64,000 nt of DNA from Brachypodius melanocephalos (taxonomy: Eukaryota > Chordata > Aves > Passeriformes > Pycnonotidae), in assembly GCA_013398615.1 (NCBI GenBank), contig VZSR01001477.1, forward strand, positions 1,806,929 to 1,870,928, given 5' to 3'. Below the pieces are notes generated by a model. It was not told the origin of the DNA. It saw only the letters and a program-made list of their open reading frames with translations, and did no database searches. Below, piece by piece: positions 27,765 through 39,343 of this stretch. The position numbers and the translations under genes were made by a program. Positions within the stretch are counted from its first letter, which is position 1. Each line of letters begins with the position of its first letter.

Positions 27765-27915
27765 TGATTTTTTTGTTGTTTTTTTTGTTTTTTGTTTTTG
27801 TTTTTTTTGGGGGGGTTGTTTGTTTGTTTGTTTGTTTGTTTGGTGGGTTTTTTGCTTTTGGGGTTTTTTTTTGTTTTGTTTTGGTGTGTGTTTGTTTGTC
27901 TTTTTGGGTTTTTTG
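27765..27915 (+). repeat. G/T-rich low-complexity tract
   Basis: About 150 bp of almost pure T and G on the + strand, including a GTTT tandem at about 27816-27841 and a G7 run at about 27809. The open frames on both strands here (27710-27964) are by-products of the composition. Confidence 0.95.
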
Positions 27916-30900
27916 GTTGACAAATTCTCATGTAAGATTATGCAATTTTAATAACTCAATTTAGTCTCTAAGGTTTTAAAAGTCATCATCTGTTTCCTTC
28001 TTCTGGAGTAAATAGTATAAGATTAGCCACTGAATTTCCTTATGTGAGAGTTTGCCTACCTAATCAAAACTGATGGGATTTCACTCCTATCTGGATCAGA
28101 CCTTAATGCTCTATAAATTCCTGTGCTATTGGCAGGAGATTAGATCATCAGCTGCAAACAAGCGAAGTTACAAGTGAACAACTGTTTTAACCTGTTGTTA
28201 GACAACTGGTAAAACAAATTACACTTTTAAATTAATTAGTTATGGCTATCTTAAAAGCTATTGCAAATATAAACAGAATGCATATGAGGTAACTTCACCT
28301 ATTTGGAATCATCATAGTATTTAGATTGTTCCCTCCTTTTCAAAAAAAATTTATATGTATGTATATTGAAATACATATGTAAAGTCAGTGAGTAGGAGAG
28401 TTTGGTAGCAAGTTTAGATGAAAAATTTAGTAAAAAGAAACTAATTTAAATACACCTACAATAAGCATAAACTGTTTAAACTCAAGATAAGGGACAGTTA
28501 AATTATGTTCACAAATAGAACTGGGGGGTTTGTGTTCATCTTCCCAGTAAAAAAGAATTTGCATAAAGTTCTAAACAAAATTCTGTAAAAGAACAGGAGG
28601 AGTCAGGGCTAATTTGCTCCTTTTTCGACTGATTTCCTTATTCAGTAGGTAAATCATTCAAACCTTCTCTGTAAGGATAGAGAAAACCTGTGCCATTGTA
28701 ACTATAACTGATCTAAAGTCGATATAATTAAGTCATTTCCATACCTGGAAATACACTTGAATTTGTTTGGTTTCTCTATAATTATATACAGTGTTTCGTT
28801 TCCTGCTTGTTTTCATGTGTTTACCAGCTGAAAATTGCAGTTTAATTAATGAAAAAATCTATACAAATACTAAGCTCTTTGAGACATATGTATTGAGAAT
28901 TAACCTGGGGCAACTCATAGGCAAATTGTGGTTTTCTTTTGCTTTTTTTTTGCCTGACCTTCTTTACAAATGGAAGGTTGGGTTTTTTGGGGGTTGGTTG
29001 TTTTTTTTTTTTAATAGATCTACATGACACTGAAATTTCATATTGTTTATTGTCTTCCATGATGTATCAACCAATTAAATATAACTCAATAAGAAGAATT
29101 AGTACTTTTATGTCTGTATTTATAGACACTCATAAGTTTAGTATTTATGGTTGGTTTTGATCTGGATATAAATATATAAGAATTACACACAATTGGGGAT
29201 TAACTTATGTTAGGTGTAGAGTCTTAAGAAAAAGAAGAGACTCTGAGTCTATCTGAGACTTTTTTCCTTTTAATTCAATGAACATTAAATCAAGTCTTGT
29301 TTGACATAATGATAGGCCTGATCTTCAGTGTTTCCTCTTGGTTTTGCTATGAAGTAAATTAAACATCAGCTTTGCATTCAATGTAGACTTTGTGCGTTTG
29401 ACAATGGAGAGTAGTTCTGCTGTTACACATTACTGTGCTGACAGAGCTGTGAATTGTTGTCACAGTATGTTCATCAAATACCAATAGATATTTCAAGTCA
29501 ATATCAGAAATTAAGTCAGAAATAGTTCTGCTAAAACAAACAAAAAAACCCCTTTCAAACTGAAAAATATATAATGATTTGATCCATCATATATATATTA
29601 AGTATATGGTATAGGTAGAATAGGTAATCAATGCAGAGGTATTAATAATTAAACTACATATTGATATTAGTACAATAATTTCATTGTTTCACTTTCAATG
29701 TTACTCTGCATTAAGTACCAATAATGCATGGTACATGGGCACATCATATATGTTGATGAGCATGAGTTCTTAAAACAAGTTCTTCTATTATTCAGATAAC
29801 TTCCTAGGAAAAAACATGTATTCTCAAGAGTAAACATAATAAAGACACTTTTTAAAATGAAAGTCCTGAAGCTGTGACACAAAATCACAGGTTTTAATTA
29901 TCCACAGAATGTATGAGACAATTATTAATGAGATGTAAGTCAGCTTTACTGACTATATTCATTCTGCTTCCAAGAAAAGATTTTTTTGTTCCTTTGAATA
30001 TTTGGCATGTGTATCTTTTTGTCACATATATACCTTCAATTTTTACTTTGAACAGAATTTTATTTGATTTCAATTTTTCAGTCCCTTTCTTGTACTTTTA
30101 AGTTCTTCACTACGAACAAAACCTACCTTAATGGTTGTCACACTCAATAAAATTGATTGTATTGTGTAGGTTTGCCCTCTTTGTCATGAACAACACAGTA
30201 GTTAGACCTCCTGCACTCTTACAAAATGTTCCTTTGTACTTGTTATTTTGAGAATTCCTCTGGAAGAGCTTATGTCTTAAATAGTTTTACTTGGTTTATT
30301 GAATTTAGAGAAAGATATTCCTCTGGTTTGGACTACATATAAAGTGATAACTCTTCTTGCTTGGAAATGCCATTTCATCACTGAGCAACTAAACACTTGT
30401 GTTGAAGTTCTTGTTTGCTTCTGTCACTTACTTTTAAGAAATGGGAATGGGTAGAAATAAAATCTATCAAAATATTCTGTAAAAAATGGAGGGGCTGTGT
30501 TATGCATCTCTTATTTTTCTCCTCAACAGTAAAAATCCCCTGTTCAGTAGAGAACATCCATCATTAGGGAGTTTATTAATTCCCAAAATTTGTGAGAAAA
30601 ACTAGAGATAGACTGTGTACTAGGCAGATTTGAAATTAGAGACTAGAAACTATGTGAAAGTGTAGGCACTAAGGATAAACAAAATAGGCTCAATCTACCT
30701 CCATCTTATTTATTCCTTACATTTACTGATGGACAGCTAAGCATTAAAATGCTGAACATACTATTTCAAAAATTTTTTTACTCTTTTTGATTTCTTTGGT
30801 TCTTCAAGAGCTTTGACTATCCAAAGAACTCTTGGCTGTACTCCAGATTCACTTCTCAGCAGTGCTGTTGATCAAATTTGCCTGTGCAGAGTGGCTGAAG

Positions 30901-32704
30901 CAGGAACTGTATAGACTACAGAACACTGCATTCACAGGAGTCTACACAAAAGAATAATGTGAAAGTCTTTTATTTTCTTTTTGAATTTGTAAACACCTGA
31001 ATGGATCCTGAAGCATGCTGATTGCAGATAGAAGTAGTTTACATCAGGAACTCTTCTCTTTCTCTGCATGTGGATAGAGTATCACCTCTGTAGTTTCTTC
31101 ATTTTTGGTTTTGGCAGGGATTTTTTGGGTTTTTTTGAAGAACCAACTTAGTTTTTCAAACATAAGCAATTCCATAGTCATAAATTAGCAAAAAATATTT
31201 TAAATGAACAGTTGCTTATGTAGCAGCTTTTTGTACATACCAGGTGAAATAGGTTTATAGGTTTATACATCAATGCAGGAAAGTGTCATATATCTTAGGA
31301 AATATCACAATATGCTCTTTGTTATGAAGAAAATTATAAAAGGTAAATAAGAAATTGTATTTAATGTAAATGGAGGAGTACAGGAAGTGATAACAACCCA
31401 CAGAAGTTGCAAGAGTTGGTCAAATTGGAAGGAACAGTGTTTAATGATGACTTGATGTCATAAGGAAAATGAACCTTATGAAATAATTCAAGTGGAAATG
31501 TACCATGTTACAAGAGTAGAAAATGTGAGCATTTTAATGTAGTTTGCAATGTATTTGTATGATCAGAGAGTTGCAATAGAAGAAGTTAAGCAATCAGGAC
31601 ATACTGGAAGAAGTTCCTTGATACTACTAGATCAAAGAATAGAGAGAAATAACTTTAAATTATGTGTTTTAAAAGTACACCATTGAGGATGAAATAAGAC
31701 TTAGATTTGTCTCAATGTGGGAAAAACAAAACATTGAGTTTAAACAGCAAGCTAGGGACAGATAAATGGCAGTGGTGTATTCTGCAGGGGTAGGAACAAG
31801 TAGCAAAATAGAAAATAATGGGAAGGTAGAAGTATGAAATCCTGTTGTCCTTGAATTCAGAAGCTGAAACTTGTACTTTTTCAGTGCTTTAGGAATCTCA
31901 ACTAAAGGACTCAGCTTTTGCATAATCTAATAATAAGACATCAAAGAGAGAACGCAGAAAGCACAGTCTGAAGTATAACTGCAGAAACAGAATTAACTAG
32001 TTGGTGAAGACATTAGAGAAGAAAAGGAGTTTTGCAGATCAAATAATATAGTAGCAAGTTTTAGATAAAAACCTTTTTTTTTCATTTCAGTAGCTACTTT
32101 TATAATTTTTGAAAGACATTCTCTAGTACATTGATCAGCACTCCCATGTTCAAAACTCTTTATCGAATAATAATTGATAAAGTATTTGGTAAAGCATTTT
32201 TAAGCATCAAAAATTACATAGGTCATAATCCTAGGTAGTATTCTTGTGATATTCTACTTCGTCTTTTATTCAGCTGTGAAGTCACTCAGACACTACTATA
32301 AATATGTTTATTTCATTCATTCTGGTCCTAGAGATGGAAGTTGATCTAATCAGAAGTCACTCAGATGAAAAAATACCTTCTAAAATTAACTAGTATGTCA
32401 AAAGAAGATGTTTTTAAGGCAGAAATGTATGTACCCCATTATCTGAAAATTCCAGATCTGAGTTGTAGATAAACATAATCTGGGGATGTTATAAGCTCCA
32501 GTAAGAACTCTGTACCAATTCCTACCATGTGATTCTGCCAACTGTCTGGAAGTCACATATATATTTCTACTATAACTCTATTCACAGAATACCTGTAAGC
32601 ATGCTAAAGACCACTGTATATACCATTCTTCTTCCAAAACTATTTGGAGCCTGTTGTGATTGCTATGTAATGGATGGCAGTATTTAGTGACAAAGTACAC
32701 TTCT

Positions 32705-32775
32705 AATAAATGTTTTAAGTTCTCTGTGGGAAAAAAAAAAAAAAACAAAAAAAAACAAAAAAAAAAGAAGAAGAA
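32705..32775 (+). repeat. AATAAA plus poly(A), retrocopy-like 3' end
   Basis: An AATAAA hexamer at 32705-32710 is followed 20 bases later by an interrupted A tract from 32731 (A15, then A-rich with single C and a GAAGAAG end). That is the spacing of a cleaved, polyadenylated mRNA copied into DNA. The few hundred bases upstream are less repetitive and resemble a 3' UTR, but I cannot name the source transcript and see no clear target-site duplication. Confidence 0.4.
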
Positions 32776-32983
32776 ATTCCTCTAATTTCTCTTACATTCT
32801 AGTACACTCTAGTACACAGGTGAGTTTTGGGGGTGAAGGGCAGTGGGGGTTGTAATTTTTAAGTTATTGTTGTTCTTCTGCCTGTTTCCAAATACTCCAC
32901 TCTTTTGCCTTAATACCAAGAACAACTCATGTCATTCTTATTTTCTGTTCTATATGTATTGTACAGACTGTCAGAAATAAGAC

Positions 32984-33009
32984 TTTGTTGTTGTTGTTAT
33001 TGTTATTGT
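32984..33009 (+). repeat. TTG/TTA trinucleotide microsatellite
   Basis: A short run of TTG units passing into TTATTG units. It is simple sequence. Confidence 0.9.
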
Positions 33010-34348
33010 AACGTGGAAAAATGAGATTAAAAAGTTGGATGTTAGATTTGGGATTTCAAGGTAATTTATAAATGTACAATACACATGTTATATAACTGTA
33101 TAGGAGATAGTAGAAATTATAAAGCCTCACAGGGTAGATAATTTTAATTTTAAATAAGAATATTTTATTTTAGATTTTGTACATTCATACACATATTTAC
33201 ATATGCCCTCATAGTATATATTTCTGACCAGTAATTTATGCCACAATACTGACAGAGAAGAAAAATGTCATATATTAATCATCTAGACAATAATTTTATA
33301 TCCAAGTTCAGCTACTTAATTGCTGTATTAAGAACACTAATTCCAGAATACATATTGAGAAAATTAACTCTGGTCACAGATTTTTTTATTAAGGGAGGAA
33401 AACTTAGAATGCTGAAAAATTTCCAAGCCCTTCTTTCACATTGTAGGTCTTAGGTTTCTTAGTCTTTTATTTGAATTGTATTCACTAAGAAGCAATGTTT
33501 GAAGTGATTTAAATCACCTTCTAAACACAAGATTTGAAAGGTTCAGTACAGTGCAATCTTCTCTATATATTTATCAAGAAGCATGACATATTAAAGTTAG
33601 ACCTTTTATCTTCCCATCATCAAGAAATAGATTTGGAAAAAAAAATTACTATGTTGAATCAGGTTCTTTAGCATCCTCTTGCATATGAATTGATGAAGAG
33701 TGGAATAACTCATTTACAGCAACCAGGACTGGTGTTTTCCAGGAACAGAACTTGAGTTCACCCTGAATGCAGACATTGTGTAGGCATCTTCCTTCCTTTT
33801 GTATGCTGGCTTGTTAACAACACTTCTCCTAGCACTGGGGAACATGGGTTTCGAGTAACCCTTATCCTGATGAGATCTGAGTCTCCAGCTTCCACATGCC
33901 AAGCCTTGGCTGTGTTTCAGTCCTCTTTAAACAATGACAGCTACAGCTGCGGGCACAAGATCCATACATCTTGAGGGAAAGAAAGAAAACTGACTTCATG
34001 TAGAATTTAGGGCACTTCACCTGAAGTAGTTCATAGATTCTTTGGCCTTCTCCTTTAGCTCACTTAACAGATTACCCAGAGATAGTCGAATTTAAACTAC
34101 ATAGTAGCATCCATGTTTTAAACTGAATGTGAGTCATACTGTCTCAGAGCACACTCAGCAAACAGATTTGATGAAGGATGGCATTTTTCTGGATACCAAA
34201 GTTCAGATTCTTACAGGTTTGCATGTGGATTTGGTGACCCAGAAAAGAATCTGTTACTTTCCTATAATACGCAGTTCCAAAGGTATTTCAGATGCCACGG
34301 CTCTTCTAAATTCTCTCTGTTTAGATGCTCAAATTTTGTAGGAAATTG

Positions 34349-34360
34349 CCAGTAGGTGGC
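34349..34360 (+). promoter_or_regulatory. CTCF-type core motif
   Basis: CCAGTAGGTGGC fits every position of the vertebrate CTCF core consensus CCASYAGRKGGC. It lies in the large LRRIQ1 intron, about 29 kb upstream of the CpG-rich right edge. Binding is not shown by sequence alone. Confidence 0.5.
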
Positions 34361-34498
34361 CTTGACTGTTGCATTGTATCTGGCCTAAGTGTACAGTATC
34401 TGTGTGGATGATTGTTTGGCAAAACCTAAAAATCATTACTGTATTAATGCCAAGTGTAAGACAATTCCAATCTTAAATTATTAACGTGTGTGTCATGT

Positions 34499-34516
34499 AA
34501 AAAAAAAAAAAAAAAA
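34499..34516 (+). repeat. Poly(A) run, 18 nt
   Basis: A simple A run following GTGTGTGTCATGT. No AATAAA lies close upstream. Confidence 0.95.
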
Positions 34517-37050
34517 GGTCAAAAAGATTGAAGTCTTAGAGTGATAATCTAATGAGGGTATGATACTTTAAATACCTCTGAAATTAATTTGGGGTTTGAT
34601 GCCTTCTTTGATGTATTTCTATTTTCTTTGATAGTCTTAGAGTTGTCCACATTTAACAATTAAAGATTATGAGTCTGATCCATTTCAAAGATCCAGAAAG
34701 CTTACAGCTCTTTGGAACTTCCAGGAGTGTTAATACTTCTACAAAATCAGGTCCAGGTTTTTGAAAAAACACATTGCCCTAATTTAAGAAAGCCACCAAG
34801 CAAATGTGTGTTAATGATACTGGTACACCAGATCTTTGAATGCATGATGGTCATAAGTGGAATAGAAAATGATAATGCAGTGTTTTAATTCATAACATTG
34901 GGGGGGGGGTTTGTAAGAATTAAACAGCTAAGATATTACTTTTAAAAAGCAAGGATATGAGTATGTTCCAAATAAGAACATAGAATACAGTTTTCTGCAA
35001 TACTATAAACAAATTATTGAAGATCATCTGCCCATTTGAGAAAAAAAGCCACTATTACCACTAATATGAACAAGAATATTCTGTCTAATAGCACATACAA
35101 TTTTAAGAAAGAAAACCCTATTTTTTGCATTTTTATCTTGGTGACATTTTTTGTTTCAGTCATGTTTCAATAATCAACATGAAAAAATAAAAATAATTCA
35201 AAATAAAAGTTTATTAAATAAAATCAGTTGTGTTTTGAACATAATTAAATCAAAAATTGAAACTGCAACTAAGGAAAATTATTAAAAATAATTTTGGAAA
35301 ATAAATTGCCAAGTTAAAGGTTTTCATAGTTTTTGTAAACTTTATTACAGCTTATTGTACATTCATCTTTCAACCATTGCTGACAGACAGACTGACATGA
35401 ACTTCTAATACTGGTTTATCTCCAATATTGATTTCCCTTTTAATACAGAAAAAGATAAGAACACTTCAGTGAATGCAGAAATCATACAAATCATTTCAAC
35501 TGCAAGACATACTTATCCTTAGAATGATAGTAACACTGGGCTAAATTTTCTGTAAATACACATAAGAAAAAAACTGTGTTTTCTTGGGAGGTTATTCCTC
35601 ATTGGAGAACATATGCAGATGGCTTAATCTCCAGATGGTGGGCTCTTAGGAGGTCATTCACAGTGTGTCTTCGTCTTATTGTAAATCAGCATGTGTCTGC
35701 GAATGAGGACCTGTAAGGATACCAGTGTAGTTGTCAACTTGGAACCTATAAATTTTCAAAATGTAAAGGTTAGATAGCTGTACTCCTGAACCAGGAAGGA
35801 CATATCATAAATTTAGAAAAAAAAAAAAAATAGTTCCCACTTCATGAAAGGAAGCTGATAAACAGTGTAATTATCACTCTTTTCATATTTGGCATTGATC
35901 AGGTAATTCACTGCTTGACTTTTTTAGCCAGCCCTCACACCCTCATTTGCTAGATACAGTGACTGTCCATCCAAGATTTTAGCTTTCTGTTTTCCTGAGG
36001 AGCTAAATGAACGTTCTTTACATCAGCTAAGTTCTAGTCTGTGAGTGACTAGCAAGACATATATGACTTTACATTCTGGACCAAGGCCTTGCCTTGAATA
36101 CATTCAGCCTAAGGAATGGATTTGGTTTGAATAGAGATTCCCTATACTAAGACAAATAAAAAACATTTCTATTTCAGACTATGAAATAAGCAGCTTTGAT
36201 AATTTAATTTAGAGCTAAAATTTGAAAACAATGAGCTCACGACAAAACTAGGTAAAATGCCAGTGAGGAGCTATATTTTGCAGTTTATGCAAAGTAAATT
36301 ATAAGTTTAAAAAATACTACAGGTGATGTACCAAACCCCTTAAAAGGCGAATTGGTGAATATCCTAAAACTTCAGTTTATAATGTCAAAACATGACTGAA
36401 AACTATGGCACTTCTGATATCTCCGTCCCCACCCCCTGCCATCCCTTTGCAGGTACTGAAAGTTAAGTCATCCATAATGAGCAAATGGACTTCATGTTAA
36501 GTGGTCTTTGCTGGTTCAAGTGTTCTTGCAGTTTACTAAAAGCCTTCTAGTAACTGCCATATTCACCTATCAGTGAGGAAAGCAAAATCTTTGAAAGAAA
36601 AAAAAATTAATAATTAACAACACGGATGATAACTCAGTGTTATCTGAAATTACATCAAAGAAAAACATCATTTATACCAAAAAAAAAGAGAAAAAGACTT
36701 TCAAATATCTCATAAAAGCCCTGAGTTGAAGGTGCTAAAAAGATATAACCTATAAAGCTGACTTATGAGGGTAGAAAATAAAAAATTATTCTAATCCTTG
36801 AATGTGACTGTGCCACAAAGATAGCTCCTTCCAATTCTGGCCTCATCTTCCTGATAGTTCTAACCATGTCTGTTATTCACCAGAATGATCCAAAAACTGA
36901 AGGATCTCCAGAATTGTACTTTTTTTTTCCCCTATAATGTCACTGTTTTATTCTCTATCTTTAGATGTCTTTTGTGATCCAAAAGTGCATATTAATTTCT
37001 GAAAAATAATATCACAGATGCAATTGTTTTGGAATCCAAATCAGAAATTG

Positions 37051-37079
37051 CCATTAAAACGTCGTAAACGTTTTAATGG
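37051..37079. repeat. Perfect 12-bp inverted repeat, 5-nt spacer
   Basis: CCATTAAAACGT, five bases, then ACGTTTTAATGG. Each arm contains AACGTT-like and TTAA words and a CpG. The symmetry is exact over all 12 pairs. Confidence 0.9.
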
Positions 37080-37570
37080 ATCATATCAGTAAAAGACAGA
37101 TATGAATAATAAGATTGCCATGTGTTGACTCTTCCATGTGACAGTGATTTGGTTTTTTTTGACCTTATAGATTGCTAAGTAGAATTGTAAGTATAAAAGA
37201 TTACATATTTTTAATTATGGAGATAGCACAATAAGCAGCATTCATGGCAGCTGTGACAAGCAGTTTCTGTATGATATATACTTCTATATGAATTTCATAA
37301 TAAAGGACAGATTTATTTACCAATAAAATAAATTTATTCAGAAGGCTGATATTACATCCCAAAAGAGAAAACAAATCATAAAATTAAAATTAATATAAAA
37401 GTATTTCTTAAATATATCTGAAGAAATTTCAAATAGTTGGACTCTGCATGAAAATGAAGTAATTGCCTTTTTTCCAAGAAGCAAAAGGTTCCAAGATTAT
37501 CTAGGAAATCTTAAAGAAAATGTATTTTGAAATAATGATGAAAGACAGGAGTATCTCTCTTCCTCCCCAG

Positions 37571-37694
37571 GTAAAAAATTTTCTCAGCTGGATACTACTT
37601 TAGATGAGAAATTACAGAGAAAAGACTTCACATACCAATGGCTTCGTGCACAACTTTTGGATTATGAAGCAGCCAGTTCCAGAGATACAAAATG
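37571..37694 (+). CDS. LRRIQ1: LRRIQ1 coding exon
   Basis: This 124-bp exon has acceptor CTCTTCCTCCCCAG and donor GTGAGG. GT completes Gly with the G left from 17334, 40 codons follow, and TG is left for the next exon. The product begins GKKFSQLDTTLDEKLQRK and includes the aromatic word FTYQWLRAQLLDYE, then ASSRDTK. TYQWL and SSR.(M/T)K words match my memory of mammalian LRRIQ1. A run of 27 T begins 25 bases after the donor, which is unusual so near a splice site. Confidence 0.9.
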
Positions 37695-37716
37695 GTGAGG
37701 TCATCGCCTTTAAATT

Positions 37717-37719
<3 letters not shown>

Positions 37720-37746
<27 letters not shown>
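37720..37746 (+). repeat. Poly(T) run, 27 nt, just inside the intron
   Basis: A homopolymer starting 25 bases downstream of the GTGAGG donor. U-rich tracts this close to a donor can bind TIA1-type splicing factors. That role is inference. Confidence 0.95.
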
Positions 37747-37747
<1 letters not shown>

Positions 37748-39282
37748 GATTTGTCTTGTAAAGTGAAACCCAAGTTAATGGTTCTAAAACAAACATGACT
37801 TTGCAGCTAGCGGACTGTACACCATATTTCTGGGTCCCAAATATAGCACCCTTTGGAGCTGGCTTAGTAGTCATTGTACAGATACTTCTTCCACATTGAC
37901 ATTGAAATTATCAAATGTTCAGAATCTTATCACAAATGTTACTTAGTTTTCCTTTAGCAATGCAGTGGGTGTTAGACTGTAAAGAGTGTAGAGAAAAGTG
38001 CTTATTCATCATATATTTTATAATGTAATTGATATATATTATGGTTTTATGTAATTAAATCAACTGTAACATTAGCTAAATTGTTAGGCTTGATTAAGGA
38101 AGTAAAAAAATACTATTTTTAAACTAAATATTGTGTATTTATATTTAGTCTTCAAAGCATAAAGCCAGCATTTACATCTTTATGCAACACTGAACTAAAA
38201 TGTTTTAAACATGTTCCTTCCATGTTCAGTTTTGGTTATTAAACAGGTAAAATGTCAATACAATTAAGGGAAAGGTTCGTATTGCTAAACTAACATGAAG
38301 ACATAGTAAGTATGTTTTGATCATAAATTCAATATAAGTCATTAGTATCTTAATGAAGTCATTAGTAGACACAGTGCCAAGCATCTCTAAGAAAACCAAA
38401 CAAAGTGTCAGTAGGCAAGCAATGAGTTTAGTATATTAATTTTATCATTGTTTTCGTTAAAAATGTATTTATAATTAAATGGGCTGCAAAGTGTTCTGTC
38501 TTGTGCAGAAAAATATGCCACATTTCCTGCTTGCATCAATGACTGTAGAAACTACATGAAAAACATGTTCCTTAGGAAATATTTATCTGGCTTTGCAGAA
38601 ATATTTATCTTTCAGTCATGATCCATACTAGAGAAATACACAAAGTATTTGTTTAAGATAACTTTCATGACTTTTAATTTGAATGAAAACACTGGAGTAC
38701 AACATGTAATGATGTTTGAAAGTAAGAAAACACAGAAATTTATAAAATAAATTTCTTAAATATTATTATGTTACCTCTGCAGGTGTATGCTGTGCCCTAT
38801 ATATATGCTATGCCCTAAATATATGTCAGTATTTGTACTAACTTTTTTAAGGATCATGATATAATTTTTAATGTGCCAAAAGTCTAACTGATCTCCATTC
38901 AAACATCATTGGTAGACAATTTAGAACAGGTGATATATTTATTCAACTGAAAACAATTTCATTCCTACAAATGTAATACGAAAACTGGCTTTTCTACAAT
39001 TTATGTCAACACATACAAAAAGTCATGCTGATTAGAATAGTTTAACTTAATATTTTATCATTTGAATAAACAATTGTTAATTATTTTTAAGATAAGTACA
39101 AAAAACTTAACAGTAATTGTTCTGATACTTTACTTTTACAGTTAATTTCTCTGATACATCTTAGTCATGGAATATTTTTAAATAATTTGGCAGGATTGTT
39201 TCCTGCAAAGATTCTGTGCAGGTATTTTAATGAGCCCAGTACAGTGGGAGTTACTGGAATTTCTATTCTATATTTTTCCCAG
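37747..39282 (+). other. LRRIQ1: LRRIQ1 intron (rest of 1.6 kb)
   Basis: AT-rich sequence with no gene. A two-copy imperfect direct repeat of about 21 bp (TATGCTGTGCCCTATATATA-like) lies at 38784-38824. No exon is needed here, because the phases of the flanking exons fit each other directly. Confidence 0.8.
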
Positions 39283-39343
39283 CTGTCATTTTTTGCCTGC
39301 GTTAGATCCTGCGATACGCGACAATAGACAAGTACAACTTGTG
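39283..39343 (+). CDS. LRRIQ1: LRRIQ1 coding exon (short)
   Basis: This 61-bp exon has a strong acceptor (TTCTATTCTATATTTTTCCCAG) and donor GTAAGA. The first C joins the leftover TG to give Cys. Twenty codons follow and the exon ends on a codon boundary. The joined reading is KCCHFLPALDPAIRDNRQVQ then LV. I first considered acceptors at 39193 and 39221, but only the one at 39282 keeps the frame from the previous exon without a stop. It also starts at the HFLP.LDP word I recall in mammalian LRRIQ1. The open frame extending upstream to 39230 is intronic. Confidence 0.88.

Larger units (their letters stand above)
17335..37570 (+). other. LRRIQ1: Large LRRIQ1 intron (20.2 kb)
   Basis: This is the longest intron in the window and has no recognised gene. 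It holds a G/T-rich low-complexity tract at about 27765-27915, a CpG-bearing candidate conserved element at about 26325-26550, a retrocopy-like poly(A) end at 32705-32775, a CTCF-type motif at 34349-34360, several A or T runs and a perfect 12-bp palindrome at 37051-37079. Open frames of 60-96 codons are scattered on both strands with no domain signature and are taken as chance. Confidence 0.75.

Noticed and set aside
27710..27964. Open frames on both strands rich in Phe/Val or Lys/Asn
   Set aside because: By-products of the G/T low-complexity tract.
38780..38850. Possible exon after CTCTGCAG
   Set aside because: The open frame encodes a repeat of short AT-rich words, and the neighbouring exons already fit each other in phase.
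39222..39282. Earlier start for the short LRRIQ1 exon (acceptors at 39193 or 39221)
   Set aside because: From the previous exon these give a frame with a stop or the wrong phase. The acceptor at 39281-39282 has the better pyrimidine tract and restores the conserved reading.
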